Part shown: positions 36,851 to 48,385 of the stretch, piece after piece
How positions within the stretch are numbered: the stretch's first letter is position 1
How the letters are laid out: every line of letters starts with the position of its first letter
NCBI GenBank assembly: GCA_013397435.1
Contig: VZRG01000453.1
Location: 310,001-374,000 of the forward strand
Origin: Erythrocercus mccallii
Taxonomy: Eukaryota > Chordata > Aves > Passeriformes > Dicruridae
Length of the DNA stretch: 64,000 nt
Direction of reading: 5' to 3'
Translations under genes and position numbers: made by a program
The notes under the pieces: model-generated
Database searches by the model: none
The model's input: the letters and a program-made list of their open reading frames with translations, nothing else
Told to the model about the DNA's origin: nothing

Positions 36851-38144
36851 AATTTTATTTACCATTCATTTTTGCCTGAAAAGACGATGACCCAAATTAC
36901 TCTTCACCCTAGAGGGAGTCAAACCTTCTACCTAAAGATAAACAACCTTGACATTAATAACAAAAAGAGCAGAGGTAATTATAATTCAATACAGAAAAGC
37001 ATTTGAGTAAAGATTTTTAAAAGAAAGTGGACTTAATGCATTCTGAATTACACAAGTACTGACATATTTACTCTCTTGCACTAAAAAAACCCTAAAAATT
37101 TTCATTAAGATGGCAGATCTTTTAGGTCTCCTTGATTTCTCTGCTTTGTAAATTATAAAATTCTATTTAAAATTCTAATTCTTTCAGTAACGTATTTGAT
37201 CAAGCAGATACAGAAAAAATGCACCTAAACAGCACAGAATAAAACATTTTTGATCTGTACCTCATGCAAAACTTTTTGTCTCTTTTTTCAAGTTAGTTTA
37301 ACCAGCCACAAAATTCTGTTTTAAGACATGTACTTTCACAACATTCTGAGACTGCTGTTTACAACATGAAACTTCTTGAGCAGGAATTATATATCTACAC
37401 TAGGATTTGTATTACAGTATTTTAGCACTTAGATTGTTGGATTGTGTTTGTAGGGAAAGGGAATGACATTCATGAATATGGGTTTTTTTTGTTTGGGTTG
37501 TGTATCTTTTATTCATTTCTCTGTTGTTTTACTTAGTAGAAACCAGGAGACATTGTTTGTCTTGCATTTAAGGAAATATGAGTCAAATTTCTCAAGGTGG
37601 AATCAACATATGAAAAACATATAAAGAATCATGCAAATTCTTGGTCTATGATGGAAATAAACCTGATATAAGCAATAATAAATTATTAAACTTGATTTAA
37701 AGTATCAATTAAATCTATACTATGTCATCTATTTTCCTATTAATCTTAATTTTTATATTGCCACTGATCCATTAAATGAAATACACATAACCTTTTCAAA
37801 AACAGTAAGTGCAAATACAGCAACAATCAAAATAAATATGCTCACTGCTATTGAAAGAAATGGTTCTATTGGTTAACTACATTTGGGAATATTATTTTCT
37901 GTAACTGTAAAAATATAATTTTACTTTAATCCCTATAGATACTTTAAAATTTACAGAAAGTCCAGGGCTATATTGCCATACAAATGGGAACATTCTTGAT
38001 AGATTGGGTTACAAAGTGTAAAATTGACTTCACAGAAAATCCTAAAGATTTTTGCAGCAAGTGAATCCTGGTGTGGGGGTGTGGGGGAAATCATGAAAGT
38101 GTTTCTAATATGGCATTTGCAGGTGCTGAAATGTTATTACTAAG
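36851..38144. other. AT-rich unique DNA, no gene seen
   Basis: Nothing supported. A G-rich run TGTGGGGGTGTGGGGG lies near 38072-38087. Confidence 0.5.
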
Positions 38145-38378
38145 CTACCAACTGCTTTGAGGACTTAGATGTGAAAAATTCATTTCTGGTATCAGAGGAT
38201 CCACCACTGAAACAAGGTAGGAAAGAATTCGTTTGCGAGTTGCTTCAGTTTCCTCAGAAATCTTTTGCACACCATGAAACCTGAAAGGCTCCTCATTAGG
38301 ATTCATTTGTAGATAAAGAAGCATGCTTTGCATGAAATCCAGACAGAAACTCAAGTGAAAAAGCTGCTTTTTAAAAGC
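38145..38378 (-). CDS. Candidate terminal exon, unidentified
   Basis: On the - strand a possible acceptor (TGAAATTGCTTCCAG) is followed in frame by 77 codons to a TAG. The translation starts AFKKQLFHLSFCLDFMQ, includes FRFHGVQKISEETEATRKR and ends SHLSPQSSW. It looks protein-like: an amphipathic Leu-rich part, then a charged part, with CpG-containing Arg codons. However, frames this long occur by chance in a window of this size, the acceptor's pyrimidine tract is weak and no upstream exon was placed. No family recognised. Confidence 0.22.
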   Translation of the reverse strand, partial: AFKKQLFHLSFCLDFMQSMLLYLQMNPNEEPFRFHGVQKISEETEATRKRILSYLVSVVDPLIPEMNFSHLSPQSSW

Positions 38379-38727
38379 CTGGAAGCAATTTCACAGACAT
38401 TGCAATGCAGCTTCCAAATAATTTATTTAAATCTATGACTGTGGGTCCCATTTATTTCTAATTATGAATTGGAAGCACCTGTTTTCAGCATGTCCTGGTA
38501 ACGCTGTGCTGAACCTGTAAACCATTCAATATGAAATTATCATGCAACAATAGGATACTGAGTAAAATTTCAAATCAGTGGGAAGACAATAACCTCAGGT
38601 GTTGGAAAGGGACTCCACAGCCTCTCCTTTCTCAGAGGCTACCTGCACTCAGCCACATTTGCAACTTGGTGTTTTAGCATTTAGCTAAGTTTTGACCAGG
38701 GAGCAAACTGTAAGTGCAGGAAGAACC

Positions 38728-38776
38728 ATGCTGGTGAGGGCCGTGGCAGCGCTCCTGCTGCTGCTGGCATCAGATG
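38728..38776 (+). CDS. Candidate first exon encoding a signal peptide
   Basis: An ATG with A at -3 (AGAACCATGC) opens a 16-codon run, MLVRAVAALLLLLASD, with an Arg followed by a hydrophobic core of ten residues and small residues at the end. This is the classic plan of a secretory signal peptide. A GT at 38777-38778 would give a phase-1 intron, the usual phase after signal-peptide exons. Unspliced, the frame stops at 38785-38787. The GC-rich codons (GCC GTG GCA GCG CTC CTG) stand out from AT-rich flanks. The donor (GATG/GTACTG) is weak, and no second exon was identified. Confidence 0.33.
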
Positions 38777-38787
38777 GTACTGAGTAA

Positions 38788-41700
38788 CGGGAGAAAAAAA
38801 ATGAAGCTCTGGAATTTTGAACACTAGAAAAATGCTCACAAATTTTATCTCATTAATTATATATAAAATTTATTAAAGGAATCCTTTTAAATACAGGGAA
38901 AATAATACAATACTTTTTATTGAATTAATAAACTTTTTTTATCAATTTATTTATTATGCATCTGGTTTTGCTCGTGTCCTAGAATTAAAGATAGTAATTT
39001 GCTTTGGCAAATTACTTTTTCTTTAGCTCATTCTTTTACAGTGTTAAAAATAATACGGAAAAGAGCCAAAAGTCCAAGTAAATAGGCATCTGGGTTTTTG
39101 CTGCATGGATTTGAACACCCTCTTTTCATCTTTAGACTGTGGCATATTATATCAACATTATCTCCATACATGGCACCAGAATGGAGCTGGAAAGAGTGCC
39201 TCTCCAATGCAGGATCACTCTCAGCTATTTTATTCCTGACAGACCATGTTAGTCATGTACTCAGAGACTCCATTAACTCCTTAGACAACATGCAGTACCT
39301 CACGGGCATCTGTTAAATTTCCTGACATCTGAACTGAATAATAGGCACTGCAATTCAGCCCAATTTCTCTTGTTCAGTCATAAATTAAAATAACAGAGAG
39401 GTTTTCATTACTTTTCAGTAACTGTGTTAGCATTTTGAGACAGTTAATGACCTGCTCTCCTGAAATTAGATAGTGCTTGTATTTTTAAATCTTTCTCAAC
39501 AAAATGGGAAATGACTAGCCAAAAAAAGATGCTATAGAAAAGGATGGGGGAATTACATTGGTTCATAAGCTTAATATAAGTCAGTGTCACATTGTGACAA
39601 TGTAGTGGCCTGTAAAAGGGGGAAACACCATACTGAGATGGACAGTCCTTCCTTCTACTCTTCACATCACTCACTTGAAAGAATAACAGTAAATTTCTTT
39701 CCCTTTGCTTTCTTGGTCAATGCAGTATGCATTTTCATCTCTTAAGGTAAATGTGTATGCTCAAAACAATTGTCTTGCTTTCAAAACCTGAAGATTAAAA
39801 CCCCCTGTATTTCCCTCAGATTAAGACTATCCTGCTTTAACACAAATTTCAGAATGACAAAATAAGCAATTTAATTTTAAATTCTTTCATGAGGAGTTTT
39901 ACCATGCCAACATAACCATGTGCTTTGCTTTACAGAGTTGGCTTTGGCACCATAAGGGCTTGTACTTTCTTCTTGGTTTTGATTTGTTTGTTTGTGTTGT
40001 TGTTGTTGTTTGATTGGCTTTTTTTAGCAGTGTATGTATATGTATGCATACATATGTAAATGTGTGTATATATATGTATATGAATATATATTATATAGAG
40101 TAAATAATTGCAAATGTATAATTGTGCTAATAAACTTTGAATTTAATTCAATTTTCTCATTATCAACATTCAATACTGCTGGCCAACTCCTTTGCCACAC
40201 TCTTCATGTGGATATGGAAGATACTTCAGCAAAACTCCACAAGGACACTTTCTTTGTTCTTAGGTATTTCCTTCTGAAATACAGCTGAAGGAGCAACTGA
40301 AAAAGTACTCTTTGTGACCATTGCTCATACCACACATTCACGTAAATTAAACAATTATATATTCATACTGTGCCATGAGACATCCTGCATTCGTTCTTGT
40401 ACTACTGATTAGTCCTTTCACACTTTCTTTCTACTTGTGGTTCATTCTAACTGTAGAAAATACAGCACACTTCTTGATGGCACAGATTAAACTGAAACAA
40501 TTTTTTTACGCTCACCATACTCCTCCTGGACACATACAAAGTAGAAGTCAAAATCAGGTCCCTGGTAAGGCCATGGTGTACACCACAGCCACCTTCAGGG
40601 AAATCAGGGTTTCATCCCAAAGGACCACATTCAGACTTCAGTTGCCTTTCATCTCTGAAAATTAGCAGGTACTAAAAAAGTAAATAATTCTTTTTATTTA
40701 ACTGTTTCTTCAGAGGAATACAGACAACACCTGTATTTTCTCAGTGTGGTATTCTGCCTGTAATGTTGATACAATGTTGGTCACTACAAGTATACAGGTT
40801 ACACCTTGCAGGAAAACAAAAGATATTCCTAGTTTGCATCAAATCACTGATTCTCAACCTTCCTCCTTCCCACAAACACCAATGCACTTGCATGCCAGCA
40901 TATGTATCAATGTTTTTGAAGCTGTAATTTGAAGGATCAGTTCACACTGCTCACTGACCACAGGGAGACTCAGTGCCAGGGAACAGCAAGACAGGGCTTG
41001 AAAGCTATGATTTTGTAAACCTAAGAAAGTAGTTCCAATAAGGATCATGATTTAATTCACCAGACATTATAAAGAAACTAAAACTGCCAGCAAAGAACAA
41101 GACTTACAAAGAATAGGGGTATGTATGAAATACAGCCTTTATTGATGCTGATGATTTAAGGCTCAAGGGAAACTTTGAATTCACAATTTAAAACTCTGTC
41201 AGGGAGCAAGACATCCCCACTGATCTTCACAAAGGAGCAAAAAGTCTCAGTTTTTGCTTTTAAGAAAATTACAGTAGAGATTGAGGTTTAGATGTATATT
41301 GAAAAGGAGTCAGAAAGGAAGCAACAAAAGAGGATGAAATTTTAATGGAAAGTATACAAATAGGCATGAAAACATTTAATGAAAAAAAAATGGTGGCAAT
41401 CAAGAATAAAAAAGTAAAGGAAGTAAAGACAAAGCTCAGAAGAAACACATTGTTACAGAAAAATAACTTTTTAAAGAAAAGCAATAGGGCCATGATGCTC
41501 TAAATATCTTGGGAACCCTTTGGAGGCATTTCCTGCAAGCAGTGCTTGTGCAGGGCAGCACCACAACCAAGGTTATGACACTTGCATATTCTACCAAGCA
41601 TGACAGTTTGGACAGACAGATGTGCAATTATTGCATACTGTTGAAAGACAAACTGCATTGCAGTAAGAGATAAAAATGTTGCTATTTGATAAAAGCATGC

Positions 41701-44462
41701 GCATGTCAGAGAACTGGAAATAGGAATTAATTGTATTTCTATTGTTGAGACTTACTGACCTTAGTGGGATTGGGTTTTTTGTTTGGTTGAATTTTTAAAC
41801 AACAATGAAAAGTATCACTTCTTGAATCTATGATTTTTAGATAGCGTGCCATTTTTAGACTGTCTTAATGTCTGATGTGTTGGTTTCTGCAGATAGAATT
41901 TTGACAGTGAGTGAAGCCAGCAGATCAAAATACTTAATTCTCGTTTTGTTGTTCTGTCTCATCTGAGCATCTTTGGTGAGCTCAAGGAGATTTTTCACAG
42001 CTTTCAGTACAGCTGAAAAACTTACTTGAAAGGTTTATTTCCACAGATCTTTGCTATAATTTTGTTTCAGAGATGACTTTATGCTTCTGAAACACATTTT
42101 TCCTCCTTTTTCTTCAGATCCTGTGTTCTATAACTCATTTTTTGGTTGTCTAGTTAATCTTTTTAGTGATATCTGAGTGCTTAGGAAATGATCCATCAGA
42201 CATTGAGGTCACCACTGAGCTTGTACACCAGTTAATTTTGCATAAGTATGACACTACATAAAATCCAGACTATAAAGTATTCAATGTGTGTTACATGAAA
42301 AGCAATGATTAAGGAAACAACTGAATCACTATGACACTCTTTACCGTACTTCATAAAAAAACCAAATTAAGGCCTCCTATATAATTCTAAAGACCTGGAA
42401 TCTGGAAGAATCTTACACTGATTGCAACATCAGCCCTTCCACTGCTAAATGTGCCATAGCACATCAGGAAAAAAAAAGTGAAGATATTGCACTCAACAGC
42501 ATGGTAGAGTTCCTGTGCTCCAGCAACATACTAAGGTCATACATCTTACAAACCCTGCTGTCTCCTGTGGATTTAGTTAATAAGAGAAAGATATCTCCTT
42601 GGGCTTACCTGTCAGATATATGATACATACTTCAATGAGAGGAATTTTTTTACCTTATTCTACAATGGTGGCTTCAGAAGGAATAATTATTTCTAATTTA
42701 TCTGTCTTGTAGAGACAAGTCAGAAGTATTAAAATGTAAAGCTCTTCTGTCAGCTGAACAGATGTACTAAACACTTGTCATTTGTGTATGTTAAAAGAGC
42801 AACAATTATAAAGAGATAATTTCTCCTAATACATGTCAAAGCAGAAGAATTCTTTTTTTTGTTCAGTAATTTTTTTGTGTGGTTTGATTGCTTTACAGCA
42901 GTTATGAACCTCTAGCACTACTCTTATATGGAAGAAGAATGAGTAATGTATTGCTATACCTTTTTGAATTCCAAGAACCCAGAGTTCCTGTTACACCTTT
43001 ATTCTATCCTTCTATCAAAATGCAGAGAGTTTATGACCTCAGAATGGAAAAATATTTGGTAAAATATTCCTAATAAAGTGCAAATACTGAGGTTCCAGCA
43101 AACCTTAAGTTAGAATTTCATTCCCCCTAATTTTTCTGGAATAGACATACTTTGCAACAAGAGAACAATTTTCTTGGTAGACTAGGCCTCTTTCATTTTC
43201 CTAATGATTTAACAGTCTTTAGAGGTTTTGTTGTCATTGCTGTTGCATTTTTAAGAAAAGTGAAGTGGAAAATTGTCTTCAAAAATAAAAATAATATTTT
43301 CCATTTGATTATTAGAAAAATAAAGATTAATAGATTGTCACTGTTATCATAAAGAAATTAAACATATTTTAATCCTGTGGAAAAATATAAGTGACAAATA
43401 TAATGTGACAATATAAAAACTATAAAGATAGTCAAGAACTAAGCTTGAATTCCCATATATAAATGATTCTTTTATTCTATTCGTTTACTTTAAATAATCT
43501 ACAGGCTATTCTAATTCTGGGAGATGCACCATACAATGCTGAATCCTGACTTGGCTTTGTTCCTATTGAAATACAGTAAGAAAGAAAATTACATCATCCA
43601 AGCTAAGATGCCCAAAATATGTGAAGGTATTTAAATCCTGAAAATAATAATAGTAGTTGTGCTTCAGCAAAGAAACAATATTTTACATTTTGCAAGCACT
43701 CTTCAGAATTCTGGTAGAAAGAAAGGGAGCTTATCAGCCAGAGCTGTTACAAACAAACTGCAGCTCAGGTTAAGACATCCTTCAATAAGGAGTGCATAAC
43801 AAGCCATTTCCTAGTGAAGCATCTAGGAAGTCAAAAAAGTGGGCATTAAAATAACTGATATTTTTAAACACTCCCTCTGAGGGTCAAAAGTCAATCTCAT
43901 ATCCTGCTACCTTCAGGAAAAAATCAAGCACAGTAACACATTTCCAGTGTTCCAGAATCTTGCACAGGCTGTCTTCCTTACCCACTGCAGGCTGATTATC
44001 CCTGCTCTCTTCTGGAAAAGTAAGAAATAAAGGTGCTTGTGATTCATGAAACCCAAATGAAACTGTAGCCTCTTTATTCCCAGCCTGGGTAAGCAGACCT
44101 TCCATCTTCTTATAGCCATAAAAAAATAAAAATAATAATATTTTTTTTAAAAAAAAAAGTAAAAAGAAAATTATGCCAAACCTACTTGCCACCTATAGAA
44201 AAAAAATGAAAAGACATTCAACAGGAAATTAATTTAAATCTCTGGACAAATACTATTATGTATTATTTTCTTGTATTTCACAAATGAAATACAGTTCCTA
44301 TAATTAGTATAATGATTTCTGTCAGACCCATGAAAACAAAACCAAAGCTGTGCAAGCTGTACTTGCAGTGTGACCACAAACCTCTGTTTCCACACTAATC
44401 TGCACACAGACATAAATCCCCGTGCATGCATATTTGAAATAATGGAGGAAGGCTGAAATCAC
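38788..44462. other. AT-rich DNA, no supported gene
   Basis: No recognisable transposon. Several splice-like signals and short open frames occur (for example on the - strand near 40850-41020), none convincing. Simple repeats lie at 39983-40104. Confidence 0.45.
39983..40104 (+). repeat. (TTG)n and TG/TA-rich simple repeats
   Basis: TTTG and TTG units (39983-40011) are followed by an alternating purine-pyrimidine run (GTATATGTATGCATACATAT, about 40033-40052) that includes a palindrome, and then by further TATATA sequence to about 40104. Confidence 0.8.
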
Positions 44463-44579
44463 CTGAGGAAAGTTGTGCTGTCTCATTTGTTTTTCGCAGC
44501 ATGAGGATTAATCTATTTTCTGCGTAATGCCAGAAGCTAGCTGATTGCATTACAGGATTCCCCTCCTCTTCTTGCTCTC
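44463..44579 (-). CDS. Candidate internal exon, unidentified
   Basis: On the - strand a pyrimidine-led acceptor (AAGTTTTTTCTTGAAG) precedes 117 bp (39 codons' worth) open in one frame and followed by a donor-like TCCTCAG/GTGATT. The translation contains EQEEEGNPVMQSASFWHY and ENRLILMLRKTNETAQLSS. The length is a multiple of three, so the exon would be symmetric. I cannot link it to a gene, and one such signal by chance is likely in this much sequence. Confidence 0.18.
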
Positions 44580-47500
44580 CTTCAAGAAAAAACTTTTTAT
44601 GAAACACCGGAGATCACCTATATCTAGAGGCAGGTCACAATGCATGGTTATGCTGGGGGCTTTAGGATCTCTAGGTCATTACTGAAATTTCTTGATGATT
44701 TAAAATTTTAGTCTGGATTTTTTTTCATCTCTCGGAAAAAAAAGGATTTTAAAATCTTTCATGGCCAAACATGGCACACTGTACCTCCCACAGTCAGCTC
44801 AGCATGTGATCCATTGGTAACTCATTTCATTTTCTTTTTCTTCCCTGTTCCCATTGTGGTGCTACTTTAGGTTAAGCAGCACTAGTCTTTGCTTTACCAT
44901 TTAGGAAGGTCAGTGTGGAACCTCAAGTGTGAGTGTCAGGGAAGACAAAGATAACCTGTTTTAGATTTGGGGCTTTGTTTGTTTCATAAGGGTTTTTTGC
45001 ATGAGTAATTTTAGGAGGCTGGATGCAGCGTTTCAGCAGGCCCTTTCTACAGTTCTATTGCCCTGTGCTGAGGTATTTAAAAATTCTTAAGACTTAACTG
45101 TTTTAGGAACAGTAAAATTATTTGACTTGAATAGCTCTCTTCCTATTAGAGAGCAACTTTAGCATTACTGTAATGCTGAATTCACCTTTCCAACATCATT
45201 ACTGGTTTTTCTGCCACTAAAATCACCCCCACCTCTACGCCATGCTTTTCTACATACTAAGACTGAAATTTCTGGGTAGAGCCACAGTGAAACAAATTCT
45301 ACAAAAAAAAATACATTTCTAAATATAAAGGCTACCTATAGATAAAGTTACCAAGTTAAACACTGAGTGTAAAAAGTAAATAACTGTATAGTCCCAATTT
45401 TATAAGGTAAAAGGACTTACAGAGCATAGCTGTCTGTCTCAAAACACTGTCAAAGCCATAGAAGGAATCTGCCATAATTAAGCCACCATGGTGCGTACTT
45501 AAGCACAAGAGGAAGGTGCTAATTCCAGGCCTAGCAGAGGAAAGGTCTAGTTGAAACATCCTGGTTAATGTATCTGGACAAAAATTCCCACTGTGGCTAA
45601 CTATGGAAAAGGAACTAACTGTTTATACACTTGCTACCCCAAATTATAAGAACATCTGCAACCACCTTGTATATACTTGGAACCTGGACTGTATAAAGAT
45701 GATGACTCAACTTTCAATAAAATCCATATTATTGACTTTGGCATATGGTTTCATTTGTACGTTAATTTGAACAGAGACAGCTCTCACTAATCAGATTATA
45801 ACATACGGTCAATTTGAATAGATGGGGGAAGATAACCAAATTCCAATTCTAATTAAATGAGTCAACACTACATTGAAATATCTAATGCTTATATGTTCTT
45901 TTTACAACATACACAAAGTAAAAACATACTACTTGGATTCAGTTTTAAATTTATTTTCATTGGGCTTAAGAGAAGGAGAAGGGACAAAATTAAATATAAC
46001 AAGTAACAATCCATGAACACTAAGCTCATCAATTCTTCACAAAAAATGCTGGGAAATGGTTAAGTTATTTAACTTTGCAGAACAGCTGCTTAGCATTCAC
46101 AATAGTGAGTAACATTAATACTATGAATGTCTCACAAAAGCTCAGAATACTTCTATTTGGGTTAAAAGAAAGTAATTTACAAAAGTACTTCAGAAAAGAA
46201 AGCTGTTTAAAACATCTTTGTGAAGCTTCAACCCAGCTCTGAAGGATATACCTTGATTTCAGTTTTAATCTGATCCTAAATAAGAGAAATTTGTTTACCA
46301 GCTAATTTTCAGTGCAACTTCACAAAGTCAGTGTATTGCTTGAGATGTACTCCATTGTTAATATCACGATGTCTGCTATCCCAGATCCATGAACGCAACT
46401 TCATCAACAAAGGGAAAACTACAAACTCAATATCTGTTTTCTACCCCTTTTGTGGGTGTTTTGTCTTTTTTGTTTTCCTTCAGTCTGTTGTTATGGGACA
46501 AGGTTAAAAAAAAGGCTCAGCAGTGTAACAAAAACCTTGAGCTTTCAGCAGAGCTATAGGCTAAAATACCAGATCAACCAGCACAGGGAATAGGGAATTG
46601 GTTGTTGCAAGGTGCTGATAACTTAATCCTTCTGTGTAGCAAAAGAGTCCTTGGTTCCAGGTTGATTCTGGGAAGGACAAATGGAGTTATTCTGCTTGCA
46701 GTTCTGTCACTTTGATCAAGACTAGCAGAAGAGGTGGGCAGAGTCATGTAAAATCAACCATTTACATGTGTCAGGAAGAGGGAGAAAATTTTACAGTGGA
46801 TGATCTTGATTCTTCTTGAGCAAAGTCAGAATGTAGAGTATAGCATATGATGATGGCAAGAAAGGCATTTAGCTGAAAATCTGAGCCTGGGAAACTTTCC
46901 TGATCTCATGCTTGTGACTGAAAATCTGTGACATTTCTTAATCATGACACTAGAAACTACATTTTCCAGTAAAATCACAAAAGAGTATCTATATTTTTCT
47001 CCAAAGTAACTAAAGTCTCTCTTTGGAAAAAAAAAAATTATGTTTGCATAGTTCATAAAAGGATCCATTTCTTCTAATATCTTCATCTGAATCCATTCCT
47101 TTTGACAGAGTTATTGTGCTCTTTTTTTCCTTTCATAATTTCAAAGTTTACTGTGTTGTATTTCTATTGAGAGATCTACTTTTCATTCAGTGAAGTTTAC
47201 CTTCTGTGCTGACAGACCTCCAATGCCAGAGCAAAGGCAACAAAGCAATGGCTGCCACATGAACTGGCCATCCTTTGTATAGGAAACTTTCTCACCTGAA
47301 GCTGTCAGTCTGCTGTGAAAACATGACTGACTTCTCATCACTAAAATTATGAAATATAAATCTTCTCATATCAAGTTTACAAAAAATTTTTATTGTTCTT
47401 TTACAAATTCTTTCACTTAATTTTTTAGCCTAATAACCCAAGACTTCTCAATTTTTTCTCTCATGCTTTTAAAATTTGTGTTAGGTCTGTTAATTCTTTT

Positions 47501-48344
47501 TTTTTTTCCTCACTACTACCTAAGTAAGCACTAGATTCATGGAAAAGTGCACAACTACATTTTGTATATACTACCTCTTTCATTTTATGCTGATATATGC
47601 CAATATTTTTGTCTTTTTGAGCAAGGATGTATATAAAATAGAAGTTTATTACTCTTACTACAATGCCGAAGATGGTTTGCTGGAATGCATATGAATAATT
47701 CCATTTCCATATGAGTCATCTTGTCTTTTTCCAAAACTGCACACCTAAACTTACATTCATGTATTCTCATCCACAGCATTCCTTCCCCTTTCCCATTGTC
47801 TCTGCCACTAAACTGAGAAGCAAATACCTGTATCAGAGTGATCAATGAAGAAAAACAGGAAAATTTTCAAAGACTACTTTTCCATAACTGCTGGTCCTAA
47901 AGAGTTTTAGAGTGATAATATTTTATAAACAAAGTCAAGACAAGATATATATGGATTATTTTCTTAACTCCACAGCACTAGGCAGGAAAAACATGGGCTG
48001 CATTCATATGGATGGTACACTCCATGGAAAAACTAGACTTCAATCTGAAAAAAAGATAATTTTTCTAAGTATCATTAAGTAGCTGGAAGCTGCTATAGGC
48101 AAACTACTGTCTGCATCCAGGAAATATATCTGGTTTTCTGCTCAGCAAACCTTTTTCTAAAAAAAAAGTTTTCAATTTTTAGCAAACTTTAAAAAATAAT
48201 TAAAAAAATAGAAAACCACGTTATTGCAGGCTGTCCTGAAAACATAAGTGAACATGATGTTCAATTCTTTTGTTAGTCTCAAGGAAGAGCATTCAGTAGA
48301 GTCAATCAGTACGACCAAAATGTGCATTTATAAAAACTACAAAA
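44580..48344. other. AT-rich unique DNA, no supported gene
   Basis: Apart from the LTR-like end listed separately I see nothing supported. A splice-flanked open stretch on the - strand at 47755-47827 is noted in the rejected list. Confidence 0.45.
45552..45751 (+). mobile_element. Possible LTR 3' end
   Basis: A TATA-like GTATAAAG (45691-45698) is followed closely by AATAAA (45716-45721) and a pyrimidine-leaning stretch, the same compact layout as the LTR at 30.5 kb. A possible pair of ends is TGAAACATCC (45552) and GGTTTCA (45751), but no target duplication fits. Borders are guesses. Confidence 0.28.
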
Positions 48345-48385
48345 AGACTTCCCTGCCCATGACAGGAGGTGATTCAACTAGCTGT
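48345..48385 (+). mobile_element. Short CR1 3' fragment
   Basis: CCCTGCCCATGACAGGAGG followed by ATTCAACTAG matches the CR1 3' UTR segment 'ccctgcccatggcaggggggttggaactag'. Only about 40 bp are clear. Confidence 0.45.

Noticed and set aside
43884..44192. 102-codon frame on the - strand with a donor-like CAGTGG/GTAAGG
   Set aside because: The first third is translated T/A-rich low complexity, and the acceptor is poor; could not be linked to another exon.
47755..47827. 73-bp open stretch on the - strand flanked by CAG and GTAAGT
   Set aside because: The donor is good, but the acceptor lacks a pyrimidine tract and the stretch is too short to judge.
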